From Streptomyces sp. NBC_01463 (GTDB taxonomy: Bacteria > Actinomycetota > Actinomycetes > Streptomycetales > Streptomycetaceae), in the NCBI GenBank assembly GCA_036227345.1, contig CP109468.1, positions 992,001 to 1,056,000 on the forward strand: a DNA stretch of 64,000 nucleotides. Direction: 5' to 3'. Under the pieces are notes generated by a model. The model was not told where the DNA came from. It made no database searches and saw only the letters and a program-made list of their open reading frames with translations. Below are positions 54,396 to 63,459 of the stretch, in pieces; within the stretch, counting starts at the first letter, position 1, and each line of letters opens with the position of its first letter. Position numbers and translations under genes: made by a program.

Positions 54396-55922
54396 TTGCG
54401 GATCAAGTGGCGGCAACGGGCATGGCCGGCCGCGCCATTGGTGCTGGCCCTGCTGGCGACGGCCGGCTGCGACGGCCCGACGGACGCGAAGCCGGGGCCG
54501 AGCGCATCGCCCTCCGTGCCCACGGCCGCGGCCCGGGTGTGCGCCCGGCCCGCGGCCGGACCGGCGAAGGCGCCGGCGGGGTCGGTGACGGTCGACCCCG
54601 CGGTCACCGGTGACCTGGCCGCGAAGACGAGGAGGAGCCCCGCCGGCACGACGTTCTGGCTGCGGCCCGGCACGCACAGGCTCGGTCCTGACCGCTACGC
54701 GCAGGTCGTGCCCAAGCGGGGAGACGTGTACCTCGGCGCACCGGGCGCCGTGCTCGACGGGCGGAAGACCAACCAGTACGCGTTCAGCGGCACCGCCCGC
54801 GACGTCACCATCCGTTACCTGACCGTGCGGGGGTTCGTCGCGCCGCACGACGAGGGCGTGGTCAACCATGACTCGGGCGACGGCTGGGTGATCGAGCACG
54901 CCACGATCCGGAACAACTCCGGCGCCGGGCTGATGGCCGGTGCCCGCCAGCAGGTCCGCTCCAGTTGCCTGCGCGACAACGGGCAGTACGGGATGAACGC
55001 GTACAAGGGCAGTGGTCCTCTCACCGGCCTGGTGGTCGAGGGCAACGAGATCGTGGGCAACAACACCGGCGACTGGGAGCGGCGGCGGCCCGGCTGCGGC
55101 TGCACCGGTGGCGTCAAGTTCTGGGCGGTGAACGGGGCCGACATCCGCGGCAACTGGGTGCACGACAACCGCGGAACCGGGCTGTGGGCGGACACCAACA
55201 ACAACGACTTCCGCATCGAGGACAACGTGCTGGAGGACAACGACGGTGCCGCGCTGATCTACGAGACCAGTTACAACGCGGTCATCCGGAAGAACACGAT
55301 CCGGCGGAACAACTGGGTGCAGGGCCGCACGTACGCCGAGCGCGGTGACACCTTCCCGTTCGCGACCGTCTACGTGTCCGAGTCCGGCGGCGAGCCACGG
55401 GTCCCGGCCCGCACCGACAAGATCGAGATCTACCGGAACGTGCTGGAGAACAACTGGTCCGGAATCACCCTGTGGGAGAACGCCGACCGGTTCTGCAACA
55501 GCCCCGCCAACACCTCGTCCGGCGACTGCACGCTGCTGGTGAAGCGGAAGAGCAGCTGCGCCGAGCCGGCGATCGACTCCGCACCGCTCTACGCCGACTG
55601 CCGGTGGAAGACCCAGCGGGTGGACATCCATGACAACCGCTTCGTGCTGGACAAGTCCGTCGTCGACTGCACCGCGAAGTGCGACCGCATGGCGGTGCTG
55701 GCCAACTACGGCACCTACCCGGACTGGTCGCCGTACCAGGGCGACCGGGTGGCCGAGGCGATCACCCGCAAGCAGGACAACCGCTGGCACGACAACGTCT
55801 ACACCGGGCCGTGGAAGTTCGTCGCCCACGATCCGAGCCGGGTGCTCGACTCCTGGCAGTGGCAGGGCACGCCGTACGCGCAGGACAGGAACAGCACCTT
55901 CCGCACCGGGGAGGACGGCTGA
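54396..55922 (+). CDS. Right-handed parallel beta-helix lipoprotein
   Basis: 508 residues from TTG 54396. A short signal ends in the lipobox LATAGC (Cys25), so the protein is tethered outside. The rest shows repeated short strands with Asn ladders (VIEHATIRNNSGAGLMAG, FRIEDNVLEDNDGAALIYE, VIRKNTIRRNNW), the signature of a pectate-lyase/NosD beta-helix. Relatives in uronate polymer loci include AlgG-type epimerases and lyases. A specific activity cannot be assigned: no catalytic set is obvious. It follows the heparinase-like gene closely. Confidence 0.8.
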   Translation: MRIKWRQRAWPAAPLVLALLATAGCDGPTDAKPGPSASPSVPTAAARVCARPAAGPAKAPAGSVTVDPAVTGDLAAKTRRSPAGTTFWLRPGTHRLGPDRYAQVVPKRGDVYLGAPGAVLDGRKTNQYAFSGTARDVTIRYLTVRGFVAPHDEGVVNHDSGDGWVIEHATIRNNSGAGLMAGARQQVRSSCLRDNGQYGMNAYKGSGPLTGLVVEGNEIVGNNTGDWERRRPGCGCTGGVKFWAVNGADIRGNWVHDNRGTGLWADTNNNDFRIEDNVLEDNDGAALIYETSYNAVIRKNTIRRNNWVQGRTYAERGDTFPFATVYVSESGGEPRVPARTDKIEIYRNVLENNWSGITLWENADRFCNSPANTSSGDCTLLVKRKSSCAEPAIDSAPLYADCRWKTQRVDIHDNRFVLDKSVVDCTAKCDRMAVLANYGTYPDWSPYQGDRVAEAITRKQDNRWHDNVYTGPWKFVAHDPSRVLDSWQWQGTPYAQDRNSTFRTGEDG

Positions 55923-57160
55923 TGGAACGGGAACACGCGCCGAGGGCCGTACAGACCGCCTGGGGGCTGCTGGTCCTCAACACGCTCGGCTCCGCCGGGG
56001 CGGAGACCATCGTCCCGCTGCCCCGCTCCCTCATCCAGATGGTCACCATGGGCTCGCTGGTCGCCGCGTTCGCGCTGGCGCTCCTGGCCAACCCCCGGCT
56101 GCGGATCCGGGCGAGCGCCTTCCTCTTCCTGCTGACCCTGCTGCTGGTGCCGAGCCTGATCGCCAGCGCGGGCCTGGGGTCGGGGTTCGGCGCGCTGTTC
56201 CGCTGCGCCCGGCTGGCTCTCTTCATCGGCACGCTGTGGCTGCTCAGCCGCTGGTGGGACGGCGGCCCGAGGTTCGTCAGGTACCACATCCGGATGTACT
56301 TCGTGGTCCTCGGGTCGGTGGCCGCCGGCCTCGTCATCTCGCCGGGCGCCGCCCTGCCGGAGCTGTACGGGGGGCGGCTGGTCGGGGCGTTGTGGCCGCT
56401 CACCCCGCCCCAGATCGGGCAGTACGCAGCCGTGATCATCGGGCTCGCCGTGCTGCTCGCGCTGGGGGGCCGGACCGACCGTCGCAGTGCGGCGGTGGTG
56501 ATCGTGCCGGCGCTCGCGCTGCTCGCCCTGACGCACACCAGGACGGCGACGCTGGGTCTGCTCGTCGGGCTGGTGCTGGCGATCGGTTCGCTCTTCCTGA
56601 CCAGCGCCGCCGCCCGGCGGTTCTTCACCTGGGCGGTGGTGGGCGCGGCGGTGGTGGCGGTCGGATTCGGTTCGGCGCTGCAGACCTGGTTCCTGCGCGG
56701 GCAGAGCCAGGAGAACTTCTCCAGTCTCACCGGCCGGGCCAAGGTGTGGGACGCCCTGCTGGCGGCTCCGCGGACGCCGGCCGAGTACGTGTTCGGCGCG
56801 GGGCTCGGCGACAAGTCGTTCGGCGGGCTGCCCATCGACAACAGCTGGCTGGCCGTCTTCCAGGAGCAGGGGATGACCGGCGTCGTCCTGGTGGCGGCGG
56901 TCATCGTCGTGCTGGGCGTCGTCGCGCTGCTGCGTCCGCCGTCGCTGTCGAGGGCCTGTGCGATCTTCCTCATCAGCTACTGCGCGCTCGCGTCGTACAC
57001 CGAGGCCGGGCTGGGCGACGCCTCGCCGTATCTGCTGCATCTGGCCGTGGCCGCCTCGCTGTTGGCGACGCCCGCCCCGGCCGCTCCCCTCGCCCTGCCG
57101 GCGCCCGCGGTTCCCCGTCGGCGCGTCCCGCGCTGGGCCCGGAAGACGGAGGTGATCTGA
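55922..57160 (+). CDS. O-antigen ligase/Wzy-type polymerase
   Basis: 412 residues with ten or more hydrophobic helices. The large loop containing SQENFSSLTGRAKVWDALLA and FGAGLGDKSFGGLPIDNSWL matches the O-antigen ligase/Wzy family (PF04932), where a short Gly-rich loop with conserved Arg and Asp faces the outside. It would join repeat units made on undecaprenyl carriers at the outer face of the membrane. The ATG shares one base with the preceding stop (TGATG). Confidence 0.85.
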   Translation: MEREHAPRAVQTAWGLLVLNTLGSAGAETIVPLPRSLIQMVTMGSLVAAFALALLANPRLRIRASAFLFLLTLLLVPSLIASAGLGSGFGALFRCARLALFIGTLWLLSRWWDGGPRFVRYHIRMYFVVLGSVAAGLVISPGAALPELYGGRLVGALWPLTPPQIGQYAAVIIGLAVLLALGGRTDRRSAAVVIVPALALLALTHTRTATLGLLVGLVLAIGSLFLTSAAARRFFTWAVVGAAVVAVGFGSALQTWFLRGQSQENFSSLTGRAKVWDALLAAPRTPAEYVFGAGLGDKSFGGLPIDNSWLAVFQEQGMTGVVLVAAVIVVLGVVALLRPPSLSRACAIFLISYCALASYTEAGLGDASPYLLHLAVAASLLATPAPAAPLALPAPAVPRRRVPRWARKTEVI

Positions 57161-57162
57161 GC

Positions 57163-58434
57163 ATGCACGTCCTCGTGGTGCACAACCGCTACGCCTCGGC
57201 ACAGCCGAGCGGGGAGAACAAGGTCGTCGACCAGGAGGTGGCGCTGCTGCGCGGGGCCGGCCACCGGGTCGAGCTGTTCGAGCGGCGCAGCGACGACATC
57301 TCCGCCATGTCCCTGCTGGGCAAGGCCGCGCTGCCGCTGCTGGTGCCGTGGAACCCGGCGGTCCGCACGGAACTCGCCGGCCGGCTCCGCTCGGAGCGGC
57401 CGGACGTGGTGCACATCCACAACGTCTTTCCGCTGCTGTCACCCGCGGTGCTTGCGGCCTGCGCCGACGCGGGCGTGCCCGCCGTGGCCACGCTGCACAA
57501 CTACACGCAGGTCTGCCCGCCCGGCACCCTGCAGCGGGCCGGGCTGCCGTGCACCGAGTGCGTCGGTTCCGGGCCGCTGCCCGCCGTGCGGCACGGCTGC
57601 TACCGCTCCTCCCGGCTGGCGACGGTGCCGCTTGCGGTCAGCCTGTCGGTCAACCGGCGGCGGTGGTGGTCCGGTGTGGAGCGGTTCTTCTGCATCTCGG
57701 CGGCGCAGCGCGCCGTCCTGGTGGAGGCCGGCATGCCGGCCGGGCGGCTGGCCGTGAAGCACAACTTCGTGCCCGAGCCGGGAGCCCGCCGCACGGGCCC
57801 CGGTGAGCACCTGCTCTATCTCGGCAGGCTCGCGGAGGCCAAGGGGGTGCGGCTGCTCATGGCCGCATGGGACAGGGCGGCCGCGGACGGCGGGGTGGGG
57901 GTGCCCCTCGTGATCGCCGGCACGGGACCGCTGGAGGGGGAGGTGACCGCCTGGGCGGCGGGACGCGAGGACGTGCGGTACGCCGGCCTGCTCGACACGG
58001 CTCAGTGCCGGGAGGCCGTCGCGCGGTCGGTCGCCGTGGTGGCTCCCTCCACGTGGCTGGAGGCTTTCGGCCTGGTGGTGGTGGAGGCGATGGCGGCCGG
58101 GGTCCCGGCCGTCGCCGCCGGTCACGGCGCGTTCGTCGAACTCGTCGACGACGGGGTGAGCGGGCTGCTCCACCGGCCGGGCGACGCCGACGCACTGGCG
58201 TCCGCACTGCGCCGGATCACGGCTGATCCGGTGCTGGGCCGGGAGATGGGACAGGCGGCCAGGCGCCGTTACGAGCAGGACTTCAGCCCGGCCGTCGGGC
58301 TGGAACACCTGGTGGAGGGATACCGGGCCGCGATCGCGGGCCGGGCCGGTGACGGGGACAGCCCGCCGCCGGCAGGGGACGGGAACACTGGCTCGCGACG
58401 GGGTCGCCCGCGCGAGCGGGATGGGGGCAGTTAG
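57163..58434 (+). CDS. Glycosyltransferase family 4
   Basis: 423 residues. MHVLVVHNRYASAQPSGENK and VVHIHNVFPLLSPAVLAACA form the N-terminal GT-B domain; a Cys-rich insert (VCPPGTLQRAGLPCTECVGS, about residues 115-135) is common in this GT4 subgroup. LLYLGRLAEAKGVRLLMAAW and APSTWLEAFGLVVVEAMAAG form the donor domain with the E-x7-E motif. Second glycosyltransferase of the operon; the sugar is unknown. The next gene begins at the base after its stop. Confidence 0.92.
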   Translation: MHVLVVHNRYASAQPSGENKVVDQEVALLRGAGHRVELFERRSDDISAMSLLGKAALPLLVPWNPAVRTELAGRLRSERPDVVHIHNVFPLLSPAVLAACADAGVPAVATLHNYTQVCPPGTLQRAGLPCTECVGSGPLPAVRHGCYRSSRLATVPLAVSLSVNRRRWWSGVERFFCISAAQRAVLVEAGMPAGRLAVKHNFVPEPGARRTGPGEHLLYLGRLAEAKGVRLLMAAWDRAAADGGVGVPLVIAGTGPLEGEVTAWAAGREDVRYAGLLDTAQCREAVARSVAVVAPSTWLEAFGLVVVEAMAAGVPAVAAGHGAFVELVDDGVSGLLHRPGDADALASALRRITADPVLGREMGQAARRRYEQDFSPAVGLEHLVEGYRAAIAGRAGDGDSPPPAGDGNTGSRRGRPRERDGGS

Positions 58435-59670
58435 ATGACACGATGCCGACTCTGCGGTTCGGCGGCGCTGGCGAGCGTCGTCGATCTCGGGGCGACTCCG
58501 CCGTGCGAGAGCTTTCTCGCCGCGGACCAGCTGGACCGGCCGGAGCCCGCGTACCCGCTGCACCTGCGGGTCTGCGCCGAGTGCTGGCTGGCGCAGATCC
58601 CTCCGCTGATCACGCCGGAGGAGACGTTCACGCAGTACGCGTACTTCTCCTCCTACTCGACGTCCTGGGTGGAGCACGCGCGCACGTTCGTCGCCGATGC
58701 CGTGCGGCGGCTGGGGCTCGGGTCCGACGCCTTCGTGGTCGAGGTCGCGAGCAACGACGGGTACCTGCTGAAGCACCTGGTGGACCGCGGGATCCGGTGC
58801 CTCGGCATCGAGCCGTCGGTGAACGTGGGCGCTGCGGCCCGGGACGCGGGTGTGCCCACGCTCACGGAGTTCCTGGACCCGGCCACCGGTGCGGGCGTCC
58901 GCGCCGAGCACGGTCCGGCGGACCTGGTCGTGGCCAACAACGTGTACGCGCACATCCCCGACGTGGTCGGGTTCACCCGGGGGCTGCGTGCCCTGGTCGC
59001 CGACGACGGCTGGGTCTCCATCGAGGTGCAGCATCTGCTGACGCTGATCGAGGAGAACCAGTACGACACGATCTACCACGAGCACTTCCAGTACTACACG
59101 GTCGCGTCGGCGGCGCGGGCGCTGGCGAGCGGGGGGCTCGCGCTCGTGGACGTCGAGCTGCTGCCGACGCACGGCGGCTCCATCCGGCTGTGGGCCCGGC
59201 CGGCCGAGGTGGCCGGCGAGCCCAGCCGCAGGGTGGCCGCCGTGCTGGACCGGGAGAAGGCGGCGGGGCTGGGCGAGCTGTCCGGGTACACCGAGTTCTC
59301 CGACCGGGTGGCCAAGGTGCGGCGGGACCTGCTGCGGTTCCTCATCGACGTGGCCGAGCGCGGTGAGACGGTCGTGGGCTACGGCGCCCCCGGCAAGGGC
59401 AACACCCTGCTCAACCACTGCGGCATCCGGCCGGACCTGCTCCCGTACACGGTCGACCGCAATCCGTACAAGCACGGCAGGTTCACCCCGGGCACCCGCA
59501 TCCCGATCCTGCCGCCCGAACAGATCGCCGCGGACCGACCGGACTACGTCCTCGTCCTGCCGTGGAACCTGCGGGCCGAACTGGTCGAGCAGCTGTCGTT
59601 CGTGCACGACTGGGGCGGCCGGCTGGTCTTCCCCATACCGGAACTGAGCATTGTCGAGGCCAAGTCATGA
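58435..59670 (+). CDS. Sugar C-methyltransferase-like SAM enzyme (zinc-binding N-terminus)
   Basis: 411 residues with the three-part layout of NDP-hexose C-methyltransferases such as TylCIII: a zinc-binding start (TRCRLCGSAAL ... CAECWLAQ, PF08421), a SAM domain (FVVEVASNDGYLLKHLVDRG, NNVYAHIPDV) and a PF08484 C-terminal domain (VVGYGAPGKGNTLLNHCGI). The YHEHFQYYTV segment holds the likely catalytic His-Glu-His-Phe block. Methylation at carbon requires a keto-sugar substrate, which fits the nucleotide-sugar genes that follow. The cytidylyltransferase start overlaps its stop by 4 bases. Confidence 0.88.
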   Translation: MTRCRLCGSAALASVVDLGATPPCESFLAADQLDRPEPAYPLHLRVCAECWLAQIPPLITPEETFTQYAYFSSYSTSWVEHARTFVADAVRRLGLGSDAFVVEVASNDGYLLKHLVDRGIRCLGIEPSVNVGAAARDAGVPTLTEFLDPATGAGVRAEHGPADLVVANNVYAHIPDVVGFTRGLRALVADDGWVSIEVQHLLTLIEENQYDTIYHEHFQYYTVASAARALASGGLALVDVELLPTHGGSIRLWARPAEVAGEPSRRVAAVLDREKAAGLGELSGYTEFSDRVAKVRRDLLRFLIDVAERGETVVGYGAPGKGNTLLNHCGIRPDLLPYTVDRNPYKHGRFTPGTRIPILPPEQIAADRPDYVLVLPWNLRAELVEQLSFVHDWGGRLVFPIPELSIVEAKS

Positions 59671-60476
59671 AGGTCGTACTGTTCTGCGGTGGTTACGGGC
59701 TGCGCATGCGCGCCGGAGCCTTCGACGACGTGCCCAAGCCGATGGCGATGGTCGGGCCGCGGCCGCTGATCTGGCATGTGATGCGCTACTACGCGCACTT
59801 CGGGCACACGGAGTTCATCCTGTGCCTCGGGTACGGGGCGGACCACATCAAGGACTTCTTCCTCAACTACGAGGAGACGACGTCCAACGACTTCGTCCTG
59901 CGGGGCGGGCGGACCGAGCTGCTGTCCACCGACATCGCCTCCTGGACGATCACGTTCGCGCAGACCGGCATCGAGTCGCCGATCGGGGAACGGCTGCGCC
60001 GGGTGCGGCACCACCTGGGTGACGACGAGATGTTCCTCGCCAACTACGCGGACGTGCTCACCGACGCGCCACTGACGGAGATGATCGACCGGTTCTCCCG
60101 GCGGGACGCCGGTGCGTCGATGATGGTGGTGCCGCCCCAGTCCTCGTTCCACTGCGTGGATCTGGGCGAGGACGGCCTGGTGGGGGGCATCACGCCGGTG
60201 AGCGAGCTGCCGCTGTGGGAGAACGGCGGCTACTTCGTGCTGCGCCAGGAGGTCTTCGACCACATTCCGGAGAACGGCGACCTGGTCGGGGACGGCTGCG
60301 CGGCGCTGGCCAAGCAGGGGCGCCTGGTGGCGCACCAGCACCGCGGCTTCTGGAAGCCGACCGACACGGTGAAGGAGCGGGCCGCGCTCGACGACTCCTA
60401 TGCCCGGGGCGACCGCCCGTGGGCCCTGTGGGAGCGGGGCGGCGCGGGTGCGGAGGCCCGGGTGAGGGCCTCGTGA
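59667..60476 (+). CDS. rfbF: Glucose-1-phosphate cytidylyltransferase (RfbF-like)
   Basis: 269 residues. MKVVLFCGGYGLRMRAGAFD is the nucleotide-binding start of sugar nucleotidyltransferases; FILCLGYGADHIKDFFLNYE, WTITFAQTGIESPIGERLRR and GFWKPTDTVKERAAL are specific to the RfbF group that makes CDP-glucose from CTP and glucose 1-phosphate. Only one residue set near the start (no KPM loop typical of UTP enzymes) argues against a UDP enzyme. CDP-sugars normally lead to branched or 3,6-dideoxy sugars. A CDP-glucose 4,6-dehydratase is not obvious in this window unless the epimerase gene two positions on serves that purpose. Confidence 0.88.
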   Translation: MKVVLFCGGYGLRMRAGAFDDVPKPMAMVGPRPLIWHVMRYYAHFGHTEFILCLGYGADHIKDFFLNYEETTSNDFVLRGGRTELLSTDIASWTITFAQTGIESPIGERLRRVRHHLGDDEMFLANYADVLTDAPLTEMIDRFSRRDAGASMMVVPPQSSFHCVDLGEDGLVGGITPVSELPLWENGGYFVLRQEVFDHIPENGDLVGDGCAALAKQGRLVAHQHRGFWKPTDTVKERAALDDSYARGDRPWALWERGGAGAEARVRAS

Positions 60477-61120
60477 TCCGGCTCTCGGGCGGCGGTCTGG
60501 ACCGGGTCGTGGCGGTGGGTGCGCACTGCGACGACATCGCCATCGGCGCCGGCGGCACCCTGCTGGCGCTGTGTCTCGCACGGCCGGGTGTACGCGTGGA
60601 CGCGCTGGTGCTCACCGGCGGCGGCAGCGACCGGGAGCAGGAGGAGCATGCCGCGCTCGCGGAGTTCTGCCCGGGCGCCGACCTCCGGCTGACCGTGCAC
60701 AAGCTGCCCGACGGCCGGCTGCCGGCGCACTGGGACGAGGCCAAGGCCGCGGTCGAGGAGCTGCGGGAGCGGACCGATCCGTCGCTCGTGCTGGCGCCGC
60801 GCACCGAGGACGCGCACCAGGACCACCGCGGTCTGGCGAAGCTGGTGTCCACCGCCTTCCGCGACCACCTCGTGCTCGGCTACGAGATCGTCAAGTGGGA
60901 CGCCGATCTCGGCCGTCCGACGGCCTACCAGCCGCTGTCGCCGGAGATCGCCGAGCGGAAGGTGCGGCTGCTGCAGGAGCACTACCCCTCGCAACGGCAC
61001 CGGCCCTGGTACGACCGGGAGGCGTTCCTCGGGCTGGCCCGGATCCGCGGCATCGAATGCCATGCGCGCTACGCCGAGGCGTTCGCCGTCACCAAACTCA
61101 CTCTCGACCTGGGGGAATGA
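60473..61120 (+). CDS. PIG-L family deacetylase
   Basis: 215 residues. The zinc site motif reads AHCDDIAIGAGGTLLALCLA (His-x-Asp-Asp, with Cys in place of Pro) and the second ligand is in RTEDAHQDHRGLAKLV. The fold is that of MshB/PIG-L N-acetyl hydrolases, which remove acetyl groups from amino sugars. Within a CDP-sugar module this suggests an acetylated amino sugar or an acyl-carrying intermediate. GTG 60473 overlaps the cytidylyltransferase stop by 4 bases. Confidence 0.9.
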   Translation: MIRLSGGGLDRVVAVGAHCDDIAIGAGGTLLALCLARPGVRVDALVLTGGGSDREQEEHAALAEFCPGADLRLTVHKLPDGRLPAHWDEAKAAVEELRERTDPSLVLAPRTEDAHQDHRGLAKLVSTAFRDHLVLGYEIVKWDADLGRPTAYQPLSPEIAERKVRLLQEHYPSQRHRPWYDREAFLGLARIRGIECHARYAEAFAVTKLTLDLGE

Positions 61121-61123
61121 ACC

Positions 61124-62149
61124 TTGCGCGTACTACTGACCGGGCACCAGGGCTATCTCGGCACCGTGATGGCTCCCGTACTCGAGGCCGCCGGGCACGA
61201 GGTCGTCGGTCTCGACGCCGGCCTGTTCGCCGACTGCGTGCTGGGGCCGCCGCCCGCGGACCCGCCGGGGCAGCGGGTGGATCTGCGGGACGTCACGGCC
61301 GAGCACGTGGCCGGGGTGGATGCGGTGATCCACCTGGCCGCGCTCTCCAACGACCCGCTGGGTTCGCTGGCGCCGGAACTCACGTACGACATCAACCACC
61401 ACGCGTCCGTGCGGCTGGCCCGGCTGGCCCGCGATGCCGGGGTGCGGCGCTTCCTGTACGCGTCGACGTGTTCGGTCTACGGCGCCGCCGGCGGTGAGGA
61501 CCTGGTGGCGGAGGAAGCCCCGCTGCGCCCGGTCACGCCCTACGCGGAGTCCAAGGTGCGGGTCGAGGACGACCTGCACGCGCTGTCCGACGGCGACTTC
61601 AGCCCGGTGTACATGCGCAACGCCACCGCGTTCGGGTACTCGCCCCGGCTGCGCGCCGACATCGTGCTGAACAACCTGGTGGGCCACGCGCTGCTCTCCG
61701 GCGAGGTGCTGGTGCTCTCCGACGGCACCCCGTGGCGCCCGCTGGTGCACGCCGCCGACATCGCCCGGGCCTTCACGGCCGCGCTGGACGCGCCGCGCGA
61801 ATCCGTGCACGACCGGGCGTTCAACATCGGCAGCGAGTTCAACAACGTCACGGTGGCCGAGATCGCCGGCCAGGTCGCCGAGGCGGTGCCCGGATCGAAG
61901 GTGGTGATCACCGGGGAGAACGGTGCCGATCCGCGGTCGTACCGGGTGGACTTCTCCCGGTTCCGGGCCGCGGTACCGGGCTTCGAATGCGAGTGGACGG
62001 TGAAACGGGGCGCGCTGGAACTCGCGGACGCCTACCGGAAACACGGGCTGACCCGGGAGGACTTCGAGCGGCGCTTCACGCGGCTGGCCGTGCTGCGCGC
62101 CGCGACCGACGCCGGTGCAGTCGACGCCACCCTGCGGTGGCACGGGTGA
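61124..62149 (+). CDS. NAD-dependent sugar epimerase/dehydratase (extended SDR)
   Basis: 341 residues from TTG 61124. LLTGHQGYLGTVMAPVLEAA is the Rossmann start; STCSVYGAAGG, YAESKVRVEDDL and MRNATAFGYSPRLRADIVLN are the catalytic Ser/Tyr/Lys and substrate blocks. It belongs with NDP-hexose epimerases/reductases of O-antigen loci (GDP- or CDP-linked). Whether it performs 4,6-dehydration, epimerisation or ketoreduction cannot be read from the sequence. Tightly packed with the genes on either side. Confidence 0.9.
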   Translation: MRVLLTGHQGYLGTVMAPVLEAAGHEVVGLDAGLFADCVLGPPPADPPGQRVDLRDVTAEHVAGVDAVIHLAALSNDPLGSLAPELTYDINHHASVRLARLARDAGVRRFLYASTCSVYGAAGGEDLVAEEAPLRPVTPYAESKVRVEDDLHALSDGDFSPVYMRNATAFGYSPRLRADIVLNNLVGHALLSGEVLVLSDGTPWRPLVHAADIARAFTAALDAPRESVHDRAFNIGSEFNNVTVAEIAGQVAEAVPGSKVVITGENGADPRSYRVDFSRFRAAVPGFECEWTVKRGALELADAYRKHGLTREDFERRFTRLAVLRAATDAGAVDATLRWHG

Positions 62150-63459
62150 CCGCGGCCGGCGAGCAGATGCACGCGCTGGTGGAGCGGCTGTACCCGCTGT
62201 GCCGGAGCATCACCGGCGACGGTGTGCGCGCCACTCTGGAGATCATCGACGAGTACGTTCCGCTGCGGGTGCACGAGGTGCCGACGGGGACGCAGGTGCT
62301 CGACTGGACGGTGCCGCAGGAGTGGAACATCCGGGACGCGTACATCGCCGACGCCGCGGGCGAGCGGGTCGTCGACTTCGCCGCGTCCAGCCTGCACGTG
62401 CTCGGCTACAGCGTGCCGGTGTCGAGGACCATGCCGCTGGCCGAGCTCCGCCCGCACCTGCACACTCTGCCGGACCACCCGTCCTGGGTGCCGTACCGCA
62501 CCAGTTACTACGAGCCGGACTGGGGCTTCTGCCTGGCGCAGGAGACCCTGGACGCGATGCCGGACGGCGAGTACGAGGTGCACGTCGACTCCACCCTGGC
62601 CGACGGACACCTCACCTACGCCGAGCACGTGGTCCCGGGGCAGGTCGCCGACGAGGTGATCATCTCCTGCCATGTCTGCCACCCGTCGCTGGCCAACGAC
62701 AACCTGGCCGGCATCGCGGTGGCGGTGTTCCTGGCCCGGGCGCTGGCGCAGGAGACGCCCTACTTCACCTACCGATTCCTCTTCGCGCCCGGCACCATCG
62801 GGGCGATCACCTGGCTGGCCCGCAACACGGAACGGGTGACGGAGGCGTCCGCCGCCCGGTCGGAGCCCGGAACCGCCGGAAAGGTCAGACACGGACTGGT
62901 GCTGGCCTGCGCCGGCGACCGGGGCCAACTGACGTACAAGCGGAGCAGGCGCGGTGACGCGGAGATCGACCGGGTGCTCCAGTACGTGCTGGGCACCTCC
63001 GAACGCCCGCACCGGATCACCGAGTTCACTCCGTACGGCTACGACGAGCGGCAGTTCTGCTCGCCCGGGTTCAATCTGGGGGTGGGCTCGCTCACCCGGA
63101 CCCCGTACGCCGGATACCCCGAGTACCACACCTCGGCGGACAATCCGGACTTCGTCTCCCCGGCGGCGATGGCGGACACGCTCGACGTCTGCCGCGAGGC
63201 GTTCGCCGTACTGGACCGCAACCGGAGCTACGTCAATCTCAGTCCCTACGGCGAACCACAGCTGGGCAGGCGCGGGTTGTACGGAGCTCTCGGCGGGCGC
63301 AGCGACGCGAAGCAGGCCCAGATGGCCATGCTCTGGGTGCTCAACCTGTCCGACGGCGAGCACAGTCTGCTGGATGTCGCCGAGCGGTCGGGGCTGCCGT
63401 TCGACACCGTCGCCGCGGCGGCCGGAGCCCTGCGGGGCGCCGGGCTGATCAAGGCGTGA
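62146..63459 (+). CDS. DUF4910-type aminopeptidase-like protein
   Basis: 437 residues from GTG 62146, overlapping the preceding stop by 4 bases. LYPLCRSITGDGVRATLEII opens the protein; SCHVCHPSLANDNLAGIAVA contains the His/Cys/Asp/Asn set of M28-like zinc sites, followed by FLFAPGTIGAITWL, YGYDERQFCSPGFNLGVGSL and YHTSADNPDFVSPA. A winged-helix-like tail (LLDVAERSGLPFDTVAAAAG) closes it. Proteins of this DUF family recur in O-antigen and capsule loci next to RfbF-like and PIG-L genes; their reaction is unknown. The last gene of the sugar module before the flippase. Confidence 0.85.
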   Translation: MTAAGEQMHALVERLYPLCRSITGDGVRATLEIIDEYVPLRVHEVPTGTQVLDWTVPQEWNIRDAYIADAAGERVVDFAASSLHVLGYSVPVSRTMPLAELRPHLHTLPDHPSWVPYRTSYYEPDWGFCLAQETLDAMPDGEYEVHVDSTLADGHLTYAEHVVPGQVADEVIISCHVCHPSLANDNLAGIAVAVFLARALAQETPYFTYRFLFAPGTIGAITWLARNTERVTEASAARSEPGTAGKVRHGLVLACAGDRGQLTYKRSRRGDAEIDRVLQYVLGTSERPHRITEFTPYGYDERQFCSPGFNLGVGSLTRTPYAGYPEYHTSADNPDFVSPAAMADTLDVCREAFAVLDRNRSYVNLSPYGEPQLGRRGLYGALGGRSDAKQAQMAMLWVLNLSDGEHSLLDVAERSGLPFDTVAAAAGALRGAGLIKA

